A DNA stretch of 64,000 nt from Ruegeria halocynthiae (lineage in GTDB: Bacteria; Pseudomonadota; Alphaproteobacteria; Rhodobacterales; Rhodobacteraceae). The position numbers and the translations under genes are program-made. The DNA lies in the NCBI RefSeq assembly GCF_900106805.1, contig NZ_FNNP01000004.1, positions 186,001 through 250,000 of the forward strand, in the 5' to 3' direction. Positions within the stretch are counted from its first letter, which is position 1; every line of letters starts with the position of its first letter. A model generated the notes under the pieces. The model worked only from the letters and a program-made list of their open reading frames with translations. It was not told where the DNA came from and did not search any database. Shown here one piece after another: positions 54,400 to 64,000 of the stretch.

Positions 54400-56139
54400 A
54401 TGTCAAACTCGGACACAATGACCAATCGCTGGATGCGGTTTCAGAACCGCCTTTACGCGCGCCTGAGCCAAAGGCAGAAGGCGGTCAAGGGATTTGTAAG
54501 CCAGCCCGAGCCTCGCACGGTTGGTTCATTTGCCCGTGGGCGCCAACTTGTGGCCGGAAATCTGCTGTTCGCAGGATATCTGGTCGAGGCCAATGATACA
54601 GACCTTTGGGACGTAGCCGCCCCGAGTCCGGATTTCGATGATGAACGGCACGGGTTTGTCTGGCTGGACGATCTGGCCGCCGTGGGTGACATGCGCGCTC
54701 GTGAAAAGGCGCAGCGGTGGGTCTGGGGCTGGATTGAGACACATGGGCGCGGAACAGGGCCCGGGTGGGCACCTGATCTGACCGGGCGCCGGGTAATCCG
54801 CTGGATCAACCACTCTCAATTCCTGCTGCGCGGTTCAGATGAAACACAGAGCAAGGCGTTCTTCCGCGCATTGGCACAGCAGACGTGGTTCCTGTCCAAA
54901 CGCTGGACAGCAGCGACACCGGGCTTGCCACGGTTCGAGGCGCTGGCCGGTCTGGTGCAGGCCGGACTGGCGCTGGAAGGGTTGGAGCAGATGGCTGATC
55001 CTGCCCTGCGTGCACTGGCGCGGGAATGTGACCGCCAAATTGATGCCGAAGGCGGTATCCCTACCCGCAACCCCGAGGAATTGCTGGAGGTTTTCACCTT
55101 ACTGGCCTGGAGTTCAGCAGCACTCAGCGAAGTGGGTCGGGGCACGCCTGCTTCACAGACCGAAGCGATCAAACGTATCGCGCCAACCCTGCGTAATCTG
55201 CGCCATGCGGATGGGGCGCTGGCACGATTTCACGGTGGTGGCCGCGGGTTGGAGGGGCGACTGGATCAAGCCTTGGCGCAAAGCGGGGTCAAGCCGCAGC
55301 AGCATTCAGACCTGTCGATGGGCTATGCGCGACTGGCGGCCTCACGGACCACGGTTCTGGTGGATGCCAGTGTGCCCCCTCAAGGTGCGGCATCGTATAA
55401 CGCACATGCCTCGACCCTCGCGTTCGAACTGACCTCGGGGCGCCGTCCATTGATCGTGAACTGTGGATCAGGAGGCAGTTTCGGACAGGACTGGCGCCGG
55501 GCAGGGCGGGCAACACCGTCCCATTCCACCCTGTGTGTCGACGGGTTTTCCAGTGCCCGGCTTACCTCGCCGGTCAAGGGCACGGCGCTCGAAGCGCTGG
55601 TCGATGGACCGCGGGATGTGCCGGTCGAGTTCGAAGACGCCTATGAAGGCACCCGGTTCATGGTCGGCCATGACGGTTATGCCAAAGTGTTTGGCCTGAC
55701 CCACGCCCGCACGCTTGAGCTGCGCTTTGACGGGCGCGAACTGGTTGGCGAAGATATCCTTCTGACTGCAACCGACAAGGCCAAACGGCAATTTGATCGG
55801 GCGATGGATGGGTCTGGCCTTAAAGGTATCGCCTTTGATATCCGGTTTCACCTGCATCCTGATGTAGATGCCGCACTGGATTTGGGCGGCGCGGCTGTGT
55901 CGATGGCGCTCAAAAGTGGTGAGATTTGGGTTTTCCGCCACGATAGCTTGGGAAAATTGTCATTGGAACCAAGTGTTTATTTGGAAAAAGGCCGGTTAAA
56001 GCCCCGCGCGACAAAACAGATCGTTCTATCTGGCCTCGCAATGGAGTATGCGACGCGCATCCGGTGGACGCTCAGCAAGGCTCAGGATACAGCCTATGCC
56101 GTGCGCGACACGCACCGGGACGAGCCCGTTTTCGACTGA
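54400..56139 (+). CDS. Heparinase II/III family protein
   Basis: This protein of about 579 residues has the heparinase II/III layout: a helical toroid in the first half ([69 protein letters not shown]) and a beta-sandwich second half ([35 protein letters not shown] and [20 protein letters not shown]). No signal peptide is evident, so a cytoplasmic or non-classical location is likely. It may cleave a uronic-acid polysaccharide or be a non-enzymatic relative. Start candidates are ATG at 54400, 54418 and 54433 and a TTG at 54331; 54400 is taken without strong evidence. Confidence 0.82.
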   Translation: MSNSDTMTNRWMRFQNRLYARLSQRQKAVKGFVSQPEPRTVGSFARGRQLVAGNLLFAGYLVEANDTDLWDVAAPSPDFDDERHGFVWLDDLAAVGDMRAREKAQRWVWGWIETHGRGTGPGWAPDLTGRRVIRWINHSQFLLRGSDETQSKAFFRALAQQTWFLSKRWTAATPGLPRFEALAGLVQAGLALEGLEQMADPALRALARECDRQIDAEGGIPTRNPEELLEVFTLLAWSSAALSEVGRGTPASQTEAIKRIAPTLRNLRHADGALARFHGGGRGLEGRLDQALAQSGVKPQQHSDLSMGYARLAASRTTVLVDASVPPQGAASYNAHASTLAFELTSGRRPLIVNCGSGGSFGQDWRRAGRATPSHSTLCVDGFSSARLTSPVKGTALEALVDGPRDVPVEFEDAYEGTRFMVGHDGYAKVFGLTHARTLELRFDGRELVGEDILLTATDKAKRQFDRAMDGSGLKGIAFDIRFHLHPDVDAALDLGGAAVSMALKSGEIWVFRHDSLGKLSLEPSVYLEKGRLKPRATKQIVLSGLAMEYATRIRWTLSKAQDTAYAVRDTHRDEPVFD

Positions 56140-56161
56140 CGCCAAAAGGACCTTTGGACCC

Positions 56162-57754
56162 ATGACCGATCTTCACCCCGTGCGCCGCGCGTTGCTTTCC
56201 GTTTCCGACAAGACCGGGCTGATCGAGCTGGGTAAGGCACTGGCCGAGCGCGGGGTCGAATTGCTGTCGACCGGCGGCACGGCCAAGGCGCTGCGCGATG
56301 CAGGGCTTGAGGTGAAAGATGTCAGTGAGGTGACTGGCTTTCCCGAAATGATGGATGGCCGGGTCAAGACGTTGCACCCGATGGTGCATGGCGGCCTGCT
56401 GGCGCTGCGGGACAATGACACGCATGTGGCCGCGATGAACGAACACGGAATCGGCGCGATCGATTTGCTGGTGGTAAACCTTTATCCGTTCGAGGCGACC
56501 GTGGCCAAGGGCGCCGGGTATGATGAATGTGTCGAGAACATCGATATCGGTGGCCCGGCAATGATCCGCGCGGCGTCGAAAAACCATGCGTTTGTCAACG
56601 TGGTGGTCGACGTTCAGGATTACGACACGCTGCTGGCGGAACTTGCTGCAAATGATGGCCAGACGTCCTATGCCTTCCGTCAAAAGCTGGCGCAGACGGC
56701 GTATGCGCGCACAGCTGCCTATGACACAGCCGTCTCGAACTGGATGGCTGACGCGTTGGCCGCCGAGGCACCGCGGCGCCGCCGTGCCTTCGCCGGTGAG
56801 CTGAAGCAAACGCTGCGCTATGGCGAGAACAGTCACCAGACGGCTGCGTTCTACACCGATGGCTCGGGCCGCCCCGGCGTGGCAACTGCCGTGCAGCATC
56901 AAGGCAAGGAACTGAGCTATAACAACATCAATGACACCGACGCGGCGTTCGAGTTGGTGGCCGAGTTCGACCCGGCCGAGGGCGCGGCATGTGCCATCAT
57001 CAAACACGCCAACCCTTGTGGCGTGGCCAGGGGCACAACACTGTTAGATGCCTACAAGGCGGCGTTCGATTGCGACCGCACCTCGGCGTTTGGTGGTATC
57101 GTGGCGTTGAACCAGCCTCTGGATGCCGAAACCGCGCAGGAGATCACCGGGATTTTCACAGAGGTTGTGATCGCTCCGGGCGCCTCCGACGAGGCCAGAG
57201 CGATCTTCGCCGCGAAGAAAAACCTGCGTCTGCTGACAACCGAGGCACTGCCGGATGTGTCCGCAGGTGGCAAGACCGTCCGTCAGGTGGCTGGCGGCCT
57301 GTTGGTACAGGACAAGGATAATGGCTTTGTCGGCATGGATGATCTGAAAGTCGTTACCCAAAAGGCACCGACCGAAGATCAGATGCGTGACCTGTTGTTT
57401 GCATGGAAGGTCGCGAAACACGTCAAATCCAACGCCATCGTTTATGTTAAAGACGGTGCCACCGTTGGCGTTGGCGCGGGTCAGATGAGCCGGGTTGATT
57501 CGGCCCTGATCGCGGCCAAAAAGGCTGAACGCATGGCTGATGCGCTGGGTCTGCAACAACCGCTGACCATCGGATCGGCTGTGGCGTCCGATGCGTTTTT
57601 TCCGTTCCCCGATGGGTTGATGGAGGCAGCGCAAGCCGGGGCGACCTGCGTTATCCAGCCCGGCGGCTCGATGCGCGACGATGAGGTGATCGCAGCCGCT
57701 GATGAGGCCGGTCTGGCGATGGTCTTTACCGGTATGCGGCATTTCCGGCACTGA
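56162..57754 (+). CDS. purH: Bifunctional AICAR transformylase/IMP cyclohydrolase
   Basis: This 530-residue enzyme has the N-terminal IMP cyclohydrolase domain ([56 protein letters not shown]) and the C-terminal transformylase with [15 protein letters not shown], the [13 protein letters not shown] catalytic Lys-His motif, [13 protein letters not shown] and [13 protein letters not shown]. It carries out the last two steps of IMP synthesis. AAGGACC lies before the ATG. The stop shares a base with lspA. Confidence 0.98.
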   Translation: MTDLHPVRRALLSVSDKTGLIELGKALAERGVELLSTGGTAKALRDAGLEVKDVSEVTGFPEMMDGRVKTLHPMVHGGLLALRDNDTHVAAMNEHGIGAIDLLVVNLYPFEATVAKGAGYDECVENIDIGGPAMIRAASKNHAFVNVVVDVQDYDTLLAELAANDGQTSYAFRQKLAQTAYARTAAYDTAVSNWMADALAAEAPRRRRAFAGELKQTLRYGENSHQTAAFYTDGSGRPGVATAVQHQGKELSYNNINDTDAAFELVAEFDPAEGAACAIIKHANPCGVARGTTLLDAYKAAFDCDRTSAFGGIVALNQPLDAETAQEITGIFTEVVIAPGASDEARAIFAAKKNLRLLTTEALPDVSAGGKTVRQVAGGLLVQDKDNGFVGMDDLKVVTQKAPTEDQMRDLLFAWKVAKHVKSNAIVYVKDGATVGVGAGQMSRVDSALIAAKKAERMADALGLQQPLTIGSAVASDAFFPFPDGLMEAAQAGATCVIQPGGSMRDDEVIAAADEAGLAMVFTGMRHFRH

Positions 57755-58224
57755 TGCGGAATTCACTCCTCCTCTGGGTCGGGTTGGCCGCGTTTCTGAT
57801 CGACCAGATCAGCAAGTATCTGGTCGTGCATGTGTTGCGCGTAGCGCAGGGCGATATTGACGTCCTGCCACCGCTGCTGGTGTTCAGATACGGTGAGAAT
57901 CGCGGCATCAATTTTGGGTTGTTTCAGGGAGATTCGGACGCCGCCCGCTGGGTGCTGATTGGCGTCTCGGTTGCAATTTGTCTTGGCATGCTGATCTGGC
58001 TTGGCCGTTCTGCATCCACGAAATTCCGGCAAATTTGCGGTGGTCTTTTGATCGGCGGCGCGCTGGGTAATGTCGTGGATCGGGTATTATATGGCTATGT
58101 TCTGGATTTTCTGAACATGTCCTGCTGCGGCATCAACAATCCGTTTGTGTTCAATCTGGCCGATGTGTTCATTTTTGCGGGCGCGTTGGGGTTGGTGCTG
58201 TTTGATGGCAAAAAGCCCTCGTGA
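57754..58224 (+). CDS. lspA: Lipoprotein signal peptidase II
   Basis: This 156-residue integral membrane protease has four membrane segments and the two catalytic Asp residues at 109 (GNVVDRV) and 137 (FNLADVFI), together with the ENRGINFG and DQISK motifs of LspA. It cleaves the signal of lipoproteins at the modified Cys. The ATG shares its A with the purH TGA. A lipoprotein gene follows 50 bp downstream, a natural substrate. Confidence 0.97.
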   Translation: MRNSLLLWVGLAAFLIDQISKYLVVHVLRVAQGDIDVLPPLLVFRYGENRGINFGLFQGDSDAARWVLIGVSVAICLGMLIWLGRSASTKFRQICGGLLIGGALGNVVDRVLYGYVLDFLNMSCCGINNPFVFNLADVFIFAGALGLVLFDGKKPS

Positions 58225-58274
58225 CCTGCCCGATGATATGCGATAAAAGCGCCTGAAACTGGCTGGAGACACTG

Positions 58275-58790
58275 ATGCGTATGCCACGCGCCATTCTTGT
58301 TCTGACACTCGCAGCATCTGTTGCGGGCTGTTCCGATATCGGTTTGCGCAATCTTGAACCGCCGGGCAAGGGGCCGGACGAGTTCTCGGTGCTGCCGGTC
58401 AAACCACTGACCCAGCCCCAGGATTATGCGTTCCTGCCCGCACCCACTCCGGGGGGCGAGAACCTGACCGACCCCCACCCCAAAGCTGATGCGGTTGTGG
58501 CATTGGGCGGCAGTGAGGCCGCGCTAAATCCCAATGCACCTATTCCCTCAGGTGATGCGGCGCTGGTGACAGCCTCGAGCCGATATGGCGTGCCGGCCAA
58601 TACCCGCCAGGTGACCACCCAGGAAGACGTGGATTTCCGCAAGCGCAAGTCTCGCTGGACCCGATTGCGCCTGTTCCCGGTTGACCGGTATGCGCAGGCT
58701 TATGAGCGAGAAGCCATCAATGCCAACAATGCGAACGAGGCCGCGCGTCAGCGTGGGATCGAAACACCTTCGGCGCCACCGCTTGAATGA
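58275..58790 (+). CDS. DUF3035 lipoprotein
   Basis: This 171-residue lipoprotein has a signal with the lipobox VAGC (Cys at about 19) and the DUF3035 pattern: PGKGPDEFSVLPVKPLTQPQDYAFLPAPTPGGENL, then DFRKRKSRWTRLRLFPVDRYAQAYE. The family is restricted mainly to alphaproteobacteria and is uncharacterised. GGAG lies six bases before the ATG. It probably belongs to the purH-lspA unit and is followed by the M16 peptidase genes. Confidence 0.92.
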   Translation: MRMPRAILVLTLAASVAGCSDIGLRNLEPPGKGPDEFSVLPVKPLTQPQDYAFLPAPTPGGENLTDPHPKADAVVALGGSEAALNPNAPIPSGDAALVTASSRYGVPANTRQVTTQEDVDFRKRKSRWTRLRLFPVDRYAQAYEREAINANNANEAARQRGIETPSAPPLE

Positions 58791-58875
58791 ATTCTTCTTA
58801 ACTTTCCGTCATTGGCCTTGAACACCGGCACCACCACCGTAGTTTGAATACCAGAAACGAAACGGAGGACGCCCC

Positions 58876-60216
58876 ATGGTTCGGGCCCTGGCACTGTCGG
58901 CTGCTCTGATCGCCGCTACACCCTTGTTCGCCAAAGAAGGGCACGAGGCGGTCACCACTTTCACGCTCGACAATGGCATGGATGTCGTGGTGGTCGAAGA
59001 TCACCGCGCGCCGGTCGTGCAGCATATGGTCTGGTACCGGGCCGGGTCTGCGGATGAACCGATCGGCTCGTCCGGCGTGGCGCATTTCCTTGAACATCTG
59101 CTGTTCAAGGGGACCGATACGATGAAGGCGGGCGAGTTGTCCGCCACCGTCGCTGCCAATGGCGGCAATGATAATGCCTTCACCTCGTACGACTACACCG
59201 CTTATTTCCAGCGCGTTGCGGCGGACCGGCTGGAACTGATGATGGGGATGGAGGCGGACCGGATGCGCAACATTCGCCTGACCGAGAATGACATCACTAC
59301 TGAACGTGACGTGATCCTGGAAGAGCGCAACCAGAGGACCGAAAACAACCCCCGTGCCCTGTTCGGTGAACAGATGAGCGCAGCGCAGTATCTGAACCAT
59401 CGCTATGGCGTTCCCATCATCGGCTGGAAGCATGAGATGGAAGCGCTGGACATGGACGATGCGCTGTCCTTCTATCAGACCCACTATGCGCCCAATAACG
59501 CCATTCTGGTTGTAACCGGCGATGTCGACCCGGGCGAGGTCAGGGCGCTGGCTGATCAGTATTACGGCGTGATTCCCGCCAATCTCGATCTGCCGGAACG
59601 AGTCCGCTCGCAGGAGCCTCCGCAAACGGCAGAACGCCGCCTGACCTACAAGGATGCCCGCGTGGCGCAACCTTATGTGCAGCGCAGCTATCTGGCGCCC
59701 GAACGCGATGCAGGTGAGCAGGAAAAAGCCGCCGCTCTGTACCTGCTGGCCGAGTTGCTGGGCGGTAGCACCACCTCCTACCTGAACGAGAAGCTTCAGT
59801 TCGAGCAGCAGAAGGTAGTCTATACCGGGGCGTTCTACCGTGGTGTCTCATTGGACGACACGACCTTTGATCTGATCGTTGTGCCGGCCGAGGGCGTCTC
59901 GTTGCAGGAGGCTGAGGATGCAATGGACGAAGCCGTCGCGGATTTCATCGCCAAAGGCGTGAATCAGGAAGATCTGGACCGCATCAAAATGCAGCTCCGC
60001 GCGGCGCAAACCTATGCGCGCGACAATGTGGACGGTATCGGAAACCGCTATGGCCGCGCGTTAACCAGCGGATTGACCGTCGAGGACGTGCAGGCCTGGC
60101 CCGATATCGTACAGACCGTCACCGGGGATGAAATCATCGCCGCAGCCCGCGAGGTGCTGCAGCTCGAAACATCCGTAACTGGCTGGATGATACGTGACGA
60201 TGAGGTGACCCAATGA
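58876..60216 (+). CDS. M16 family zinc peptidase (active subunit)
   Basis: This 446-residue precursor has a signal peptide (MVRALALSAALIAATPLFA) and an active M16 motif H-F-L-E-H (His 70, Glu 73, His 74) within GVAHFLEHLLFKGT, plus the downstream Glu in DVILEER. The second M16 domain follows (GGSTTSYLNEKLQFEQQKVVYTG). It probably acts as a periplasmic heterodimer with the next gene product, in the manner of pitrilysin-like pairs, to degrade small peptides. It overlaps the second gene by 4 bp (ATGA). Confidence 0.95.
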   Translation: MVRALALSAALIAATPLFAKEGHEAVTTFTLDNGMDVVVVEDHRAPVVQHMVWYRAGSADEPIGSSGVAHFLEHLLFKGTDTMKAGELSATVAANGGNDNAFTSYDYTAYFQRVAADRLELMMGMEADRMRNIRLTENDITTERDVILEERNQRTENNPRALFGEQMSAAQYLNHRYGVPIIGWKHEMEALDMDDALSFYQTHYAPNNAILVVTGDVDPGEVRALADQYYGVIPANLDLPERVRSQEPPQTAERRLTYKDARVAQPYVQRSYLAPERDAGEQEKAAALYLLAELLGGSTTSYLNEKLQFEQQKVVYTGAFYRGVSLDDTTFDLIVVPAEGVSLQEAEDAMDEAVADFIAKGVNQEDLDRIKMQLRAAQTYARDNVDGIGNRYGRALTSGLTVEDVQAWPDIVQTVTGDEIIAAAREVLQLETSVTGWMIRDDEVTQ

Positions 60217-61523
60217 AACGGATTTTCGCGACCCTTATCGCTGTTGTGATTGCGCTGCCCGCATGGGCTGAAATCGAGATTGAAGAAGTTACCTCGCCCG
60301 GCGGTATCACCGCTTGGCTGGTCGAGGATCACTCGATCCCCTTCACCGCTCTGGAACTGCGGTTTCGGGGCGGTACCTCGCTGGACGATCCGGACGCACG
60401 AGGCGCGGTCTACCTGATGAGCGGGCTGATCGAAGAAGGCGCGGGCGACATGGACGCGCGAACCTATGCCCGCGAACTTGAATCGCTGGCGGCGTCTTTC
60501 AGCTATCGTGCGACGGATGACACAGTTTCCATTTCGACACGGTTTTTGACCGAGAACCGGGATGAGGTGATTGATCTGTTGCAGACCACGATTCACAAGC
60601 CCCGTTTCGATCAGGATGCTATCGACCGGGTGCGGGCTCAGGTGATTTCAGGCCTGCGATCGGATCAGACAGACCCAAACGATATCGCAGGCCGCAGTTT
60701 TGCGGAAATGGCCTATGGCGACCATCCCTATGGGTCGGACGGTAAAGGTACGATCGAAAGTGTCTCTGCCCTGACTCGTGACGATATCGTTGCCGCCTAT
60801 GACAATGTTTTTGCCAGAGACCGGCTTTATGTCGGCGCGGTTGGAGACATCACCGCCAAAGAGCTGGGCGTATTGCTGGACGATTTGCTGGTGGACCTGC
60901 CTGCAACCGGAAAACCTGTTCCGGACAAGGCAGACGTCACAATTGACGGCGGCGTGAATGTGGTGGATTTTAACACTCCGCAATCGGTCGCTCTGTTTGG
61001 TCAGGAGGGCATTGATCGCGACGACCCTGATTTTTTTGCGGCCTATATTCTGAACCATATTCTGGGTGGCGGCGGTTTCGAGAGTCGTCTGATGCAGGAA
61101 GTACGCGAAAAACGCGGCCTGACCTATGGTGTGGCGACCTATCTGGTGCCCAAGGATCTGGCTTCGGTCTATCTGGGTTCGGTCTCTTCAGCCAATGACC
61201 GTATTGCCGAAGCGGTGGACGTGATCCGGCAGGAGTGGGCGCGCGCAGCCACACAAGGCGTGACGCAAAAAGAACTGGATGACGCCAAGACATATCTGAC
61301 CGGGGCCTACCCGCTGCGTTTTGATGGCAACGGACAGATCGCCGGGATCATGGTGGGGATGCAGATGGAAGACCTGCCCATCGACTATATTGCGACCCGT
61401 AATGACAAGGTGAACGCGGTGACGTTGAAAGATGTGAACCGCGTCGCGGCCGAATTGCTGGACCCCGATGGACTGCACTTTACCGTTGTTGGCAAGCCCG
61501 AGGGGCTGGAAACCACGAACTGA
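60213..61523 (+). CDS. M16 family protein (inactive partner subunit)
   Basis: This 436-residue precursor has a signal peptide (MKRIFATLIAVVIALPAWA). At the place of the HxxEH zinc motif it reads GAVYLMSGLIEEGAG, so metal ligands are lost. The glycine-rich loop and C-terminal substrate-binding motif are retained (ILGGGGFESRLMQEVREKRG, followed by LTYGVATYL). Such pairs, one active and one inactive, resemble the beta and alpha subunits of mitochondrial processing peptidase. The last gene of the operon, it is followed by 160 bp with nothing notable. Confidence 0.95.
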   Translation: MKRIFATLIAVVIALPAWAEIEIEEVTSPGGITAWLVEDHSIPFTALELRFRGGTSLDDPDARGAVYLMSGLIEEGAGDMDARTYARELESLAASFSYRATDDTVSISTRFLTENRDEVIDLLQTTIHKPRFDQDAIDRVRAQVISGLRSDQTDPNDIAGRSFAEMAYGDHPYGSDGKGTIESVSALTRDDIVAAYDNVFARDRLYVGAVGDITAKELGVLLDDLLVDLPATGKPVPDKADVTIDGGVNVVDFNTPQSVALFGQEGIDRDDPDFFAAYILNHILGGGGFESRLMQEVREKRGLTYGVATYLVPKDLASVYLGSVSSANDRIAEAVDVIRQEWARAATQGVTQKELDDAKTYLTGAYPLRFDGNGQIAGIMVGMQMEDLPIDYIATRNDKVNAVTLKDVNRVAAELLDPDGLHFTVVGKPEGLETTN

Positions 61524-61685
61524 TGAAACAAGGGCGGAGCAGATCAACCGCATTGGTGGGGCACGTCGGGTCACGAGTGACGCCAAGATTCTAAACCAGA
61601 CATTTGGCTTTGTTTGCTGAATGTCTGGTCTCCTACACACACACCTTTGCACGGGCAGTACCCTCGCAGAATTCCGCAGAGATGC

Positions 61686-62501
61686 TCAGCCCTGCTTTCC
61701 TGCTGCGTCGCGCAGCATCTGCCCCATCATCTGTCCGAACTTGCCGGACCCGCGCTGATACAGCGCACCGTCCACAGACAGAACCGTGCCGCTGATATAG
61801 CTGGCCAGATCCGAGCTGAGAAACAGGCAGGCATTGGCAACGTCCCGAGGCTGACCCCAGCGCCCCAGCGGAACGTCACGGCGCAGCGCTTCTCCGGCAT
61901 CAGGCGTCGGGGCCAGGCGTTTGGCCCCTTCGGTGCCCTCGATGAAACCGGGCACGACCGAGTTCACCCGAATGCCTTCAATGCCCCATTCCATCGACAG
62001 CGTGCGGGTGATCTGATCGACACCCGCTTTTGCGGCGCAGACATGGGCCTGCCCTTCGTAGGGCAGAAACGCCTGCGGGGCCGAAATGTTGATGATGCTG
62101 GCGCCGGGGCGTTTGAGGAAAGGATAAGCCCCTTTCATCACATGGACCGTGCCCATCAGATCGATATCGATCACGGTCTTGAAGGCGTTGACCGACATCT
62201 CGGCGGCCAGTGCAGGGAAATTGCCCGCCGCGCCTGAGACGAGAACGTCAAAATCACCCAAAGCGTCATGGAACTGTTTCAATCCTGCGGCCACCGCGTC
62301 TGGATCTCGCACGTCAAAGGCCGCACCGATTGCCTCCTGCGCACCGGCCGCCTTCAGCGCCGCAACTGTATCATCAACTTTTTCCTGTGAACGGCTGGCA
62401 ACGGCCAATTTGGCACCCGATGCCGCAAAAGCCTCGGCGATGCCTCGATTAATACCGCTGGTGCCACCGATAACGATGGCAGTCTTTCCTGAAAAATCCA
62501 T
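61686..62501 (-). CDS. SDR-family 2,4-dienoyl-CoA reductase-like protein
   Basis: This 271-residue protein has the SDR cofactor motif IGGTSGINRGIA (about 11-22), DIDLMGTVHVMKGAYPFLK and the IEGTEGAKRL stretch with the form of peroxisomal-type dienoyl-CoA reductases (PGPISGTEGLRRL). The catalytic Tyr of the YxxxK motif is absent: the Lys is at about 158 (HVCAAKAG) and the position four before it is Val. In the peroxisomal type an Asp takes over, and an Asp is present at about 112-114. It probably reduces 2,4-dienoyl-CoA or a related thioester. It lies 24 bp downstream of the ALDH gene, in one operon. Confidence 0.85.
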   Translation of the reverse strand: MDFSGKTAIVIGGTSGINRGIAEAFAASGAKLAVASRSQEKVDDTVAALKAAGAQEAIGAAFDVRDPDAVAAGLKQFHDALGDFDVLVSGAAGNFPALAAEMSVNAFKTVIDIDLMGTVHVMKGAYPFLKRPGASIINISAPQAFLPYEGQAHVCAAKAGVDQITRTLSMEWGIEGIRVNSVVPGFIEGTEGAKRLAPTPDAGEALRRDVPLGRWGQPRDVANACLFLSSDLASYISGTVLSVDGALYQRGSGKFGQMMGQMLRDAAGKQG

Positions 62502-62525
62502 TTGGGCCTCCCTGATGCGGGAGCC

Positions 62526-64000
62526 CTATTCGCCGTAGGGCACCCAGATGTTTTTCACTTCGGTCGCAGCCTGCAGGAAGCGGCGGGAATGGTCTACGCT
62601 CCAGTCAAATGCCGTTGCGTTATTGACCCAGGTGCGTTTGATGTTCCCGGCCGAGACGACCTCAATCTCTTTTGACAGATCGGTGGACGAGAACGACCAG
62701 ACCGCATCGACGTTCAGGTGCGAGGCCAGCGGTTTCGCCAGTTCCGCATGGCTACCGGTCAGGATGTTGACCACGCCTGCGGGCACATCCGAAGTTTCAA
62801 GAATCTGGTAGAAATCGGTCGCCGCCAGCGGATAGGGCTCGGAGGCTGCCAAAACCACCCGGTTGCCCATCGCAATCGCAGGGGCCATGGCCGAGACCAG
62901 ACCCAGAAGCGGCGCCTCATCCGCACAAAGCGCGCCGATGACACCGACCGGTTCCTTCATTGCAATGGCCACGCCCCGGATCGGAACGCCATGCACTTGA
63001 CCATCATACTTGTCGGCCCAGGCGGCTGCGGTGAACAGGCGCTGGATCGAAGCTTCGACCTCTTTCGCGCCGTCCTTTTTGCCGGTCATTGCGTCGATAC
63101 GAACGGCGAATTCATCGGCCCGCGCCGAAAGGTTTTCGCCGATGTAATACAGGACCTGCGCCCGCAGGTGGCCGGTGGTCTTGGACCAACCTTTGGCACC
63201 TGCCGCGGCCTCAACCGCGTTCCGGACATCCTTGCGATTGCCAAGTCCCACATGGCCCAGCAGGCCGGATTTGCCCCAGACGGGTTTTGAGTAGCCGCTA
63301 TCGGGCCGGGCCTGCTTGCCGCCTATATACATCTTGGCGGTGCGGTCAATCGGATCGACAGGGGCACCTTCGCCCGTAGTGGCTTCGACCTTCGCCAGCG
63401 GCTTAGCCTTGCCTTTGGGCTTGGTATAGGCCGCCAGACCTTCCCAACCGCCTTCGCGGCCAAAGCCGCTTTCGCGCACGCCGCCGAACCCGGCAGCGGC
63501 ATCGAACAGGTTGGTCGCATTCACCCAGACCACGCCGGCGACCAGCTTGGGTGCGATATCCAGTGCGAGGTTCACGTTCTCGGTCCAGACCGTTGCGGCC
63601 AAGCCGTAGCGAGTGTTGTTGGCCAACTCGACCGCTTCTTCCGGGGTGCGGAAAGTAGACGACACCAGAACCGGGCCAAAAATCTCTTCCTGCATCAGCG
63701 GGTCTGAGGTTTCTAACCCCGAGATCAATGTCGGCGGGTAGTAGCAGCCATTCTCTGGCAGCTCGCAGGCCGCCTGATGGACGTGACCGGCCGTGTTGCT
63801 TTCGACCATGCCCTTGATGGTCTGCAGCTGAACCGGATCCACAACCGCGCCGACATCTATGCATTTGTCCAGCGGGTCGCCGATGCGCAACATGTCCATC
63901 CGGGCGCGAAGCTTCTCGTGGAAGCGGTCGGCGATGCCTTCTTGCACCAGCAGGCGCGATCCCGCACAGCAGACCTGACCTTGATTGAACCAGATCGCGT
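62526..64000 (-). CDS. Double-domain aldehyde dehydrogenase (5' end outside window)
   Basis: The open frame runs past the window end, so the N-terminal part is missing. The visible part starts inside a first ALDH domain: the active-site block NQGQVCCAGSRLL gives the catalytic Cys near base 63970, followed by PTLISGLETSDPLMQEEIFGPVL and the GGVRESGFGREGG end. After a Lys/Pro-rich linker (about base 63380) a second ALDH-like domain begins (MYIGGKQARPDSGYSKPVWG) but ends early without the catalytic Cys region, as in the long ALDH proteins of roseobacters. The second domain may be regulatory or structural. It is upstream of the SDR gene. Confidence 0.85.
   Translation of the reverse strand, partial: AIWFNQGQVCCAGSRLLVQEGIADRFHEKLRARMDMLRIGDPLDKCIDVGAVVDPVQLQTIKGMVESNTAGHVHQAACELPENGCYYPPTLISGLETSDPLMQEEIFGPVLVSSTFRTPEEAVELANNTRYGLAATVWTENVNLALDIAPKLVAGVVWVNATNLFDAAAGFGGVRESGFGREGGWEGLAAYTKPKGKAKPLAKVEATTGEGAPVDPIDRTAKMYIGGKQARPDSGYSKPVWGKSGLLGHVGLGNRKDVRNAVEAAAGAKGWSKTTGHLRAQVLYYIGENLSARADEFAVRIDAMTGKKDGAKEVEASIQRLFTAAAWADKYDGQVHGVPIRGVAIAMKEPVGVIGALCADEAPLLGLVSAMAPAIAMGNRVVLAASEPYPLAATDFYQILETSDVPAGVVNILTGSHAELAKPLASHLNVDAVWSFSSTDLSKEIEVVSAGNIKRTWVNNATAFDWSVDHSRRFLQAATEVKNIWVPYGE

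Overview
The window looks like chromosomal DNA from a marine alphaproteobacterium of the Rhodobacteraceae (roseobacter group, in the neighbourhood of Ruegeria, Leisingera or Phaeobacter). The signs are high GC, many ATGA/GTGA/TTGA stop-start overlaps, and typical roseobacter families: a Hint-domain protein, a VPLPA-type C-terminal sorting tail, small RTX and EF-hand proteins, a BCCT carrier, a DUF3035 lipoprotein, paired M16 peptidases and a TmpA/TmpB phosphonate module. No rRNA, tRNA, insertion sequence, prophage or CRISPR array was recognised. The assignment is by pattern recognition only.

Layout. 1-0.9 kb: end of a flagellar operon (fliN end, fliP). 0.9-7.5 kb: an EnvZ/OmpR-like two-component system divergent from a CUT1 sugar ABC transporter; the shared promoter region carries three GTAAC repeats in helical phase. 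7.5-9 kb: mlaA-mlaC. 9.2-12 kb: a tightly overlapped run ridA-like, glycerophosphodiester phosphodiesterase, FemAB-like protein, phhB. 12-16.7 kb: small exported proteins, a Prx5 peroxiredoxin, a ferredoxin reductase-rsmD-HAD run and map. 16.9-22.4 kb: sfsA and a MoCF-GNAT-CMD-OmpA-DUF2189 operon. 22.5-31.7 kb: LysR, DUF4399, an RHH two-gene operon, fadH, rppH, a low-GC GNAT gene, adenosine kinase-nth, an HTH-methyltransferase fusion and a glyoxalase-related protein. 31.7-35 kb: aldehyde dehydrogenase, 1-Cys peroxiredoxin, Hint protein.

35-49 kb holds pnp, rpsO, truB and rbfA in conserved order on one strand, but separated by accessory genes: LysR-sulfatase-BCCT and a VPLPA-CTERM surface protein between pnp and rpsO, RTX and DUF1643 genes between rpsO and truB, and a DUF2233 gene between truB and rbfA. 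The classical ribosome-maturation/RNA-decay cluster seems to have been opened here by gene gain. A 1.1 kb gene-poor stretch (42.1-43.2 kb) inside it has an unexplained minus-strand terminator and a 14-codon ORF with a strong ribosome binding site.

49-64 kb: dapB with a 35-bp palindrome behind it; a two-oxygenase operon best read as tmpA-tmpB (2-(trimethylamino)ethylphosphonate to glycine betaine plus phosphate) divergent from a LysR gene across a T-N11-A operator; an SDHAF4-like factor; rsmB, a heparinase II/III-family protein, purH, lspA and a DUF3035 lipoprotein; an active/inactive M16 peptidase pair; an SDR of the dienoyl-CoA reductase type lacking the catalytic Tyr; and a double-domain aldehyde dehydrogenase cut by the window end. 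The TmpAB module is the most informative metabolic system. The least explained pieces are the RHH two-gene operon (24.1-24.8 kb) and the 42-43 kb gap.
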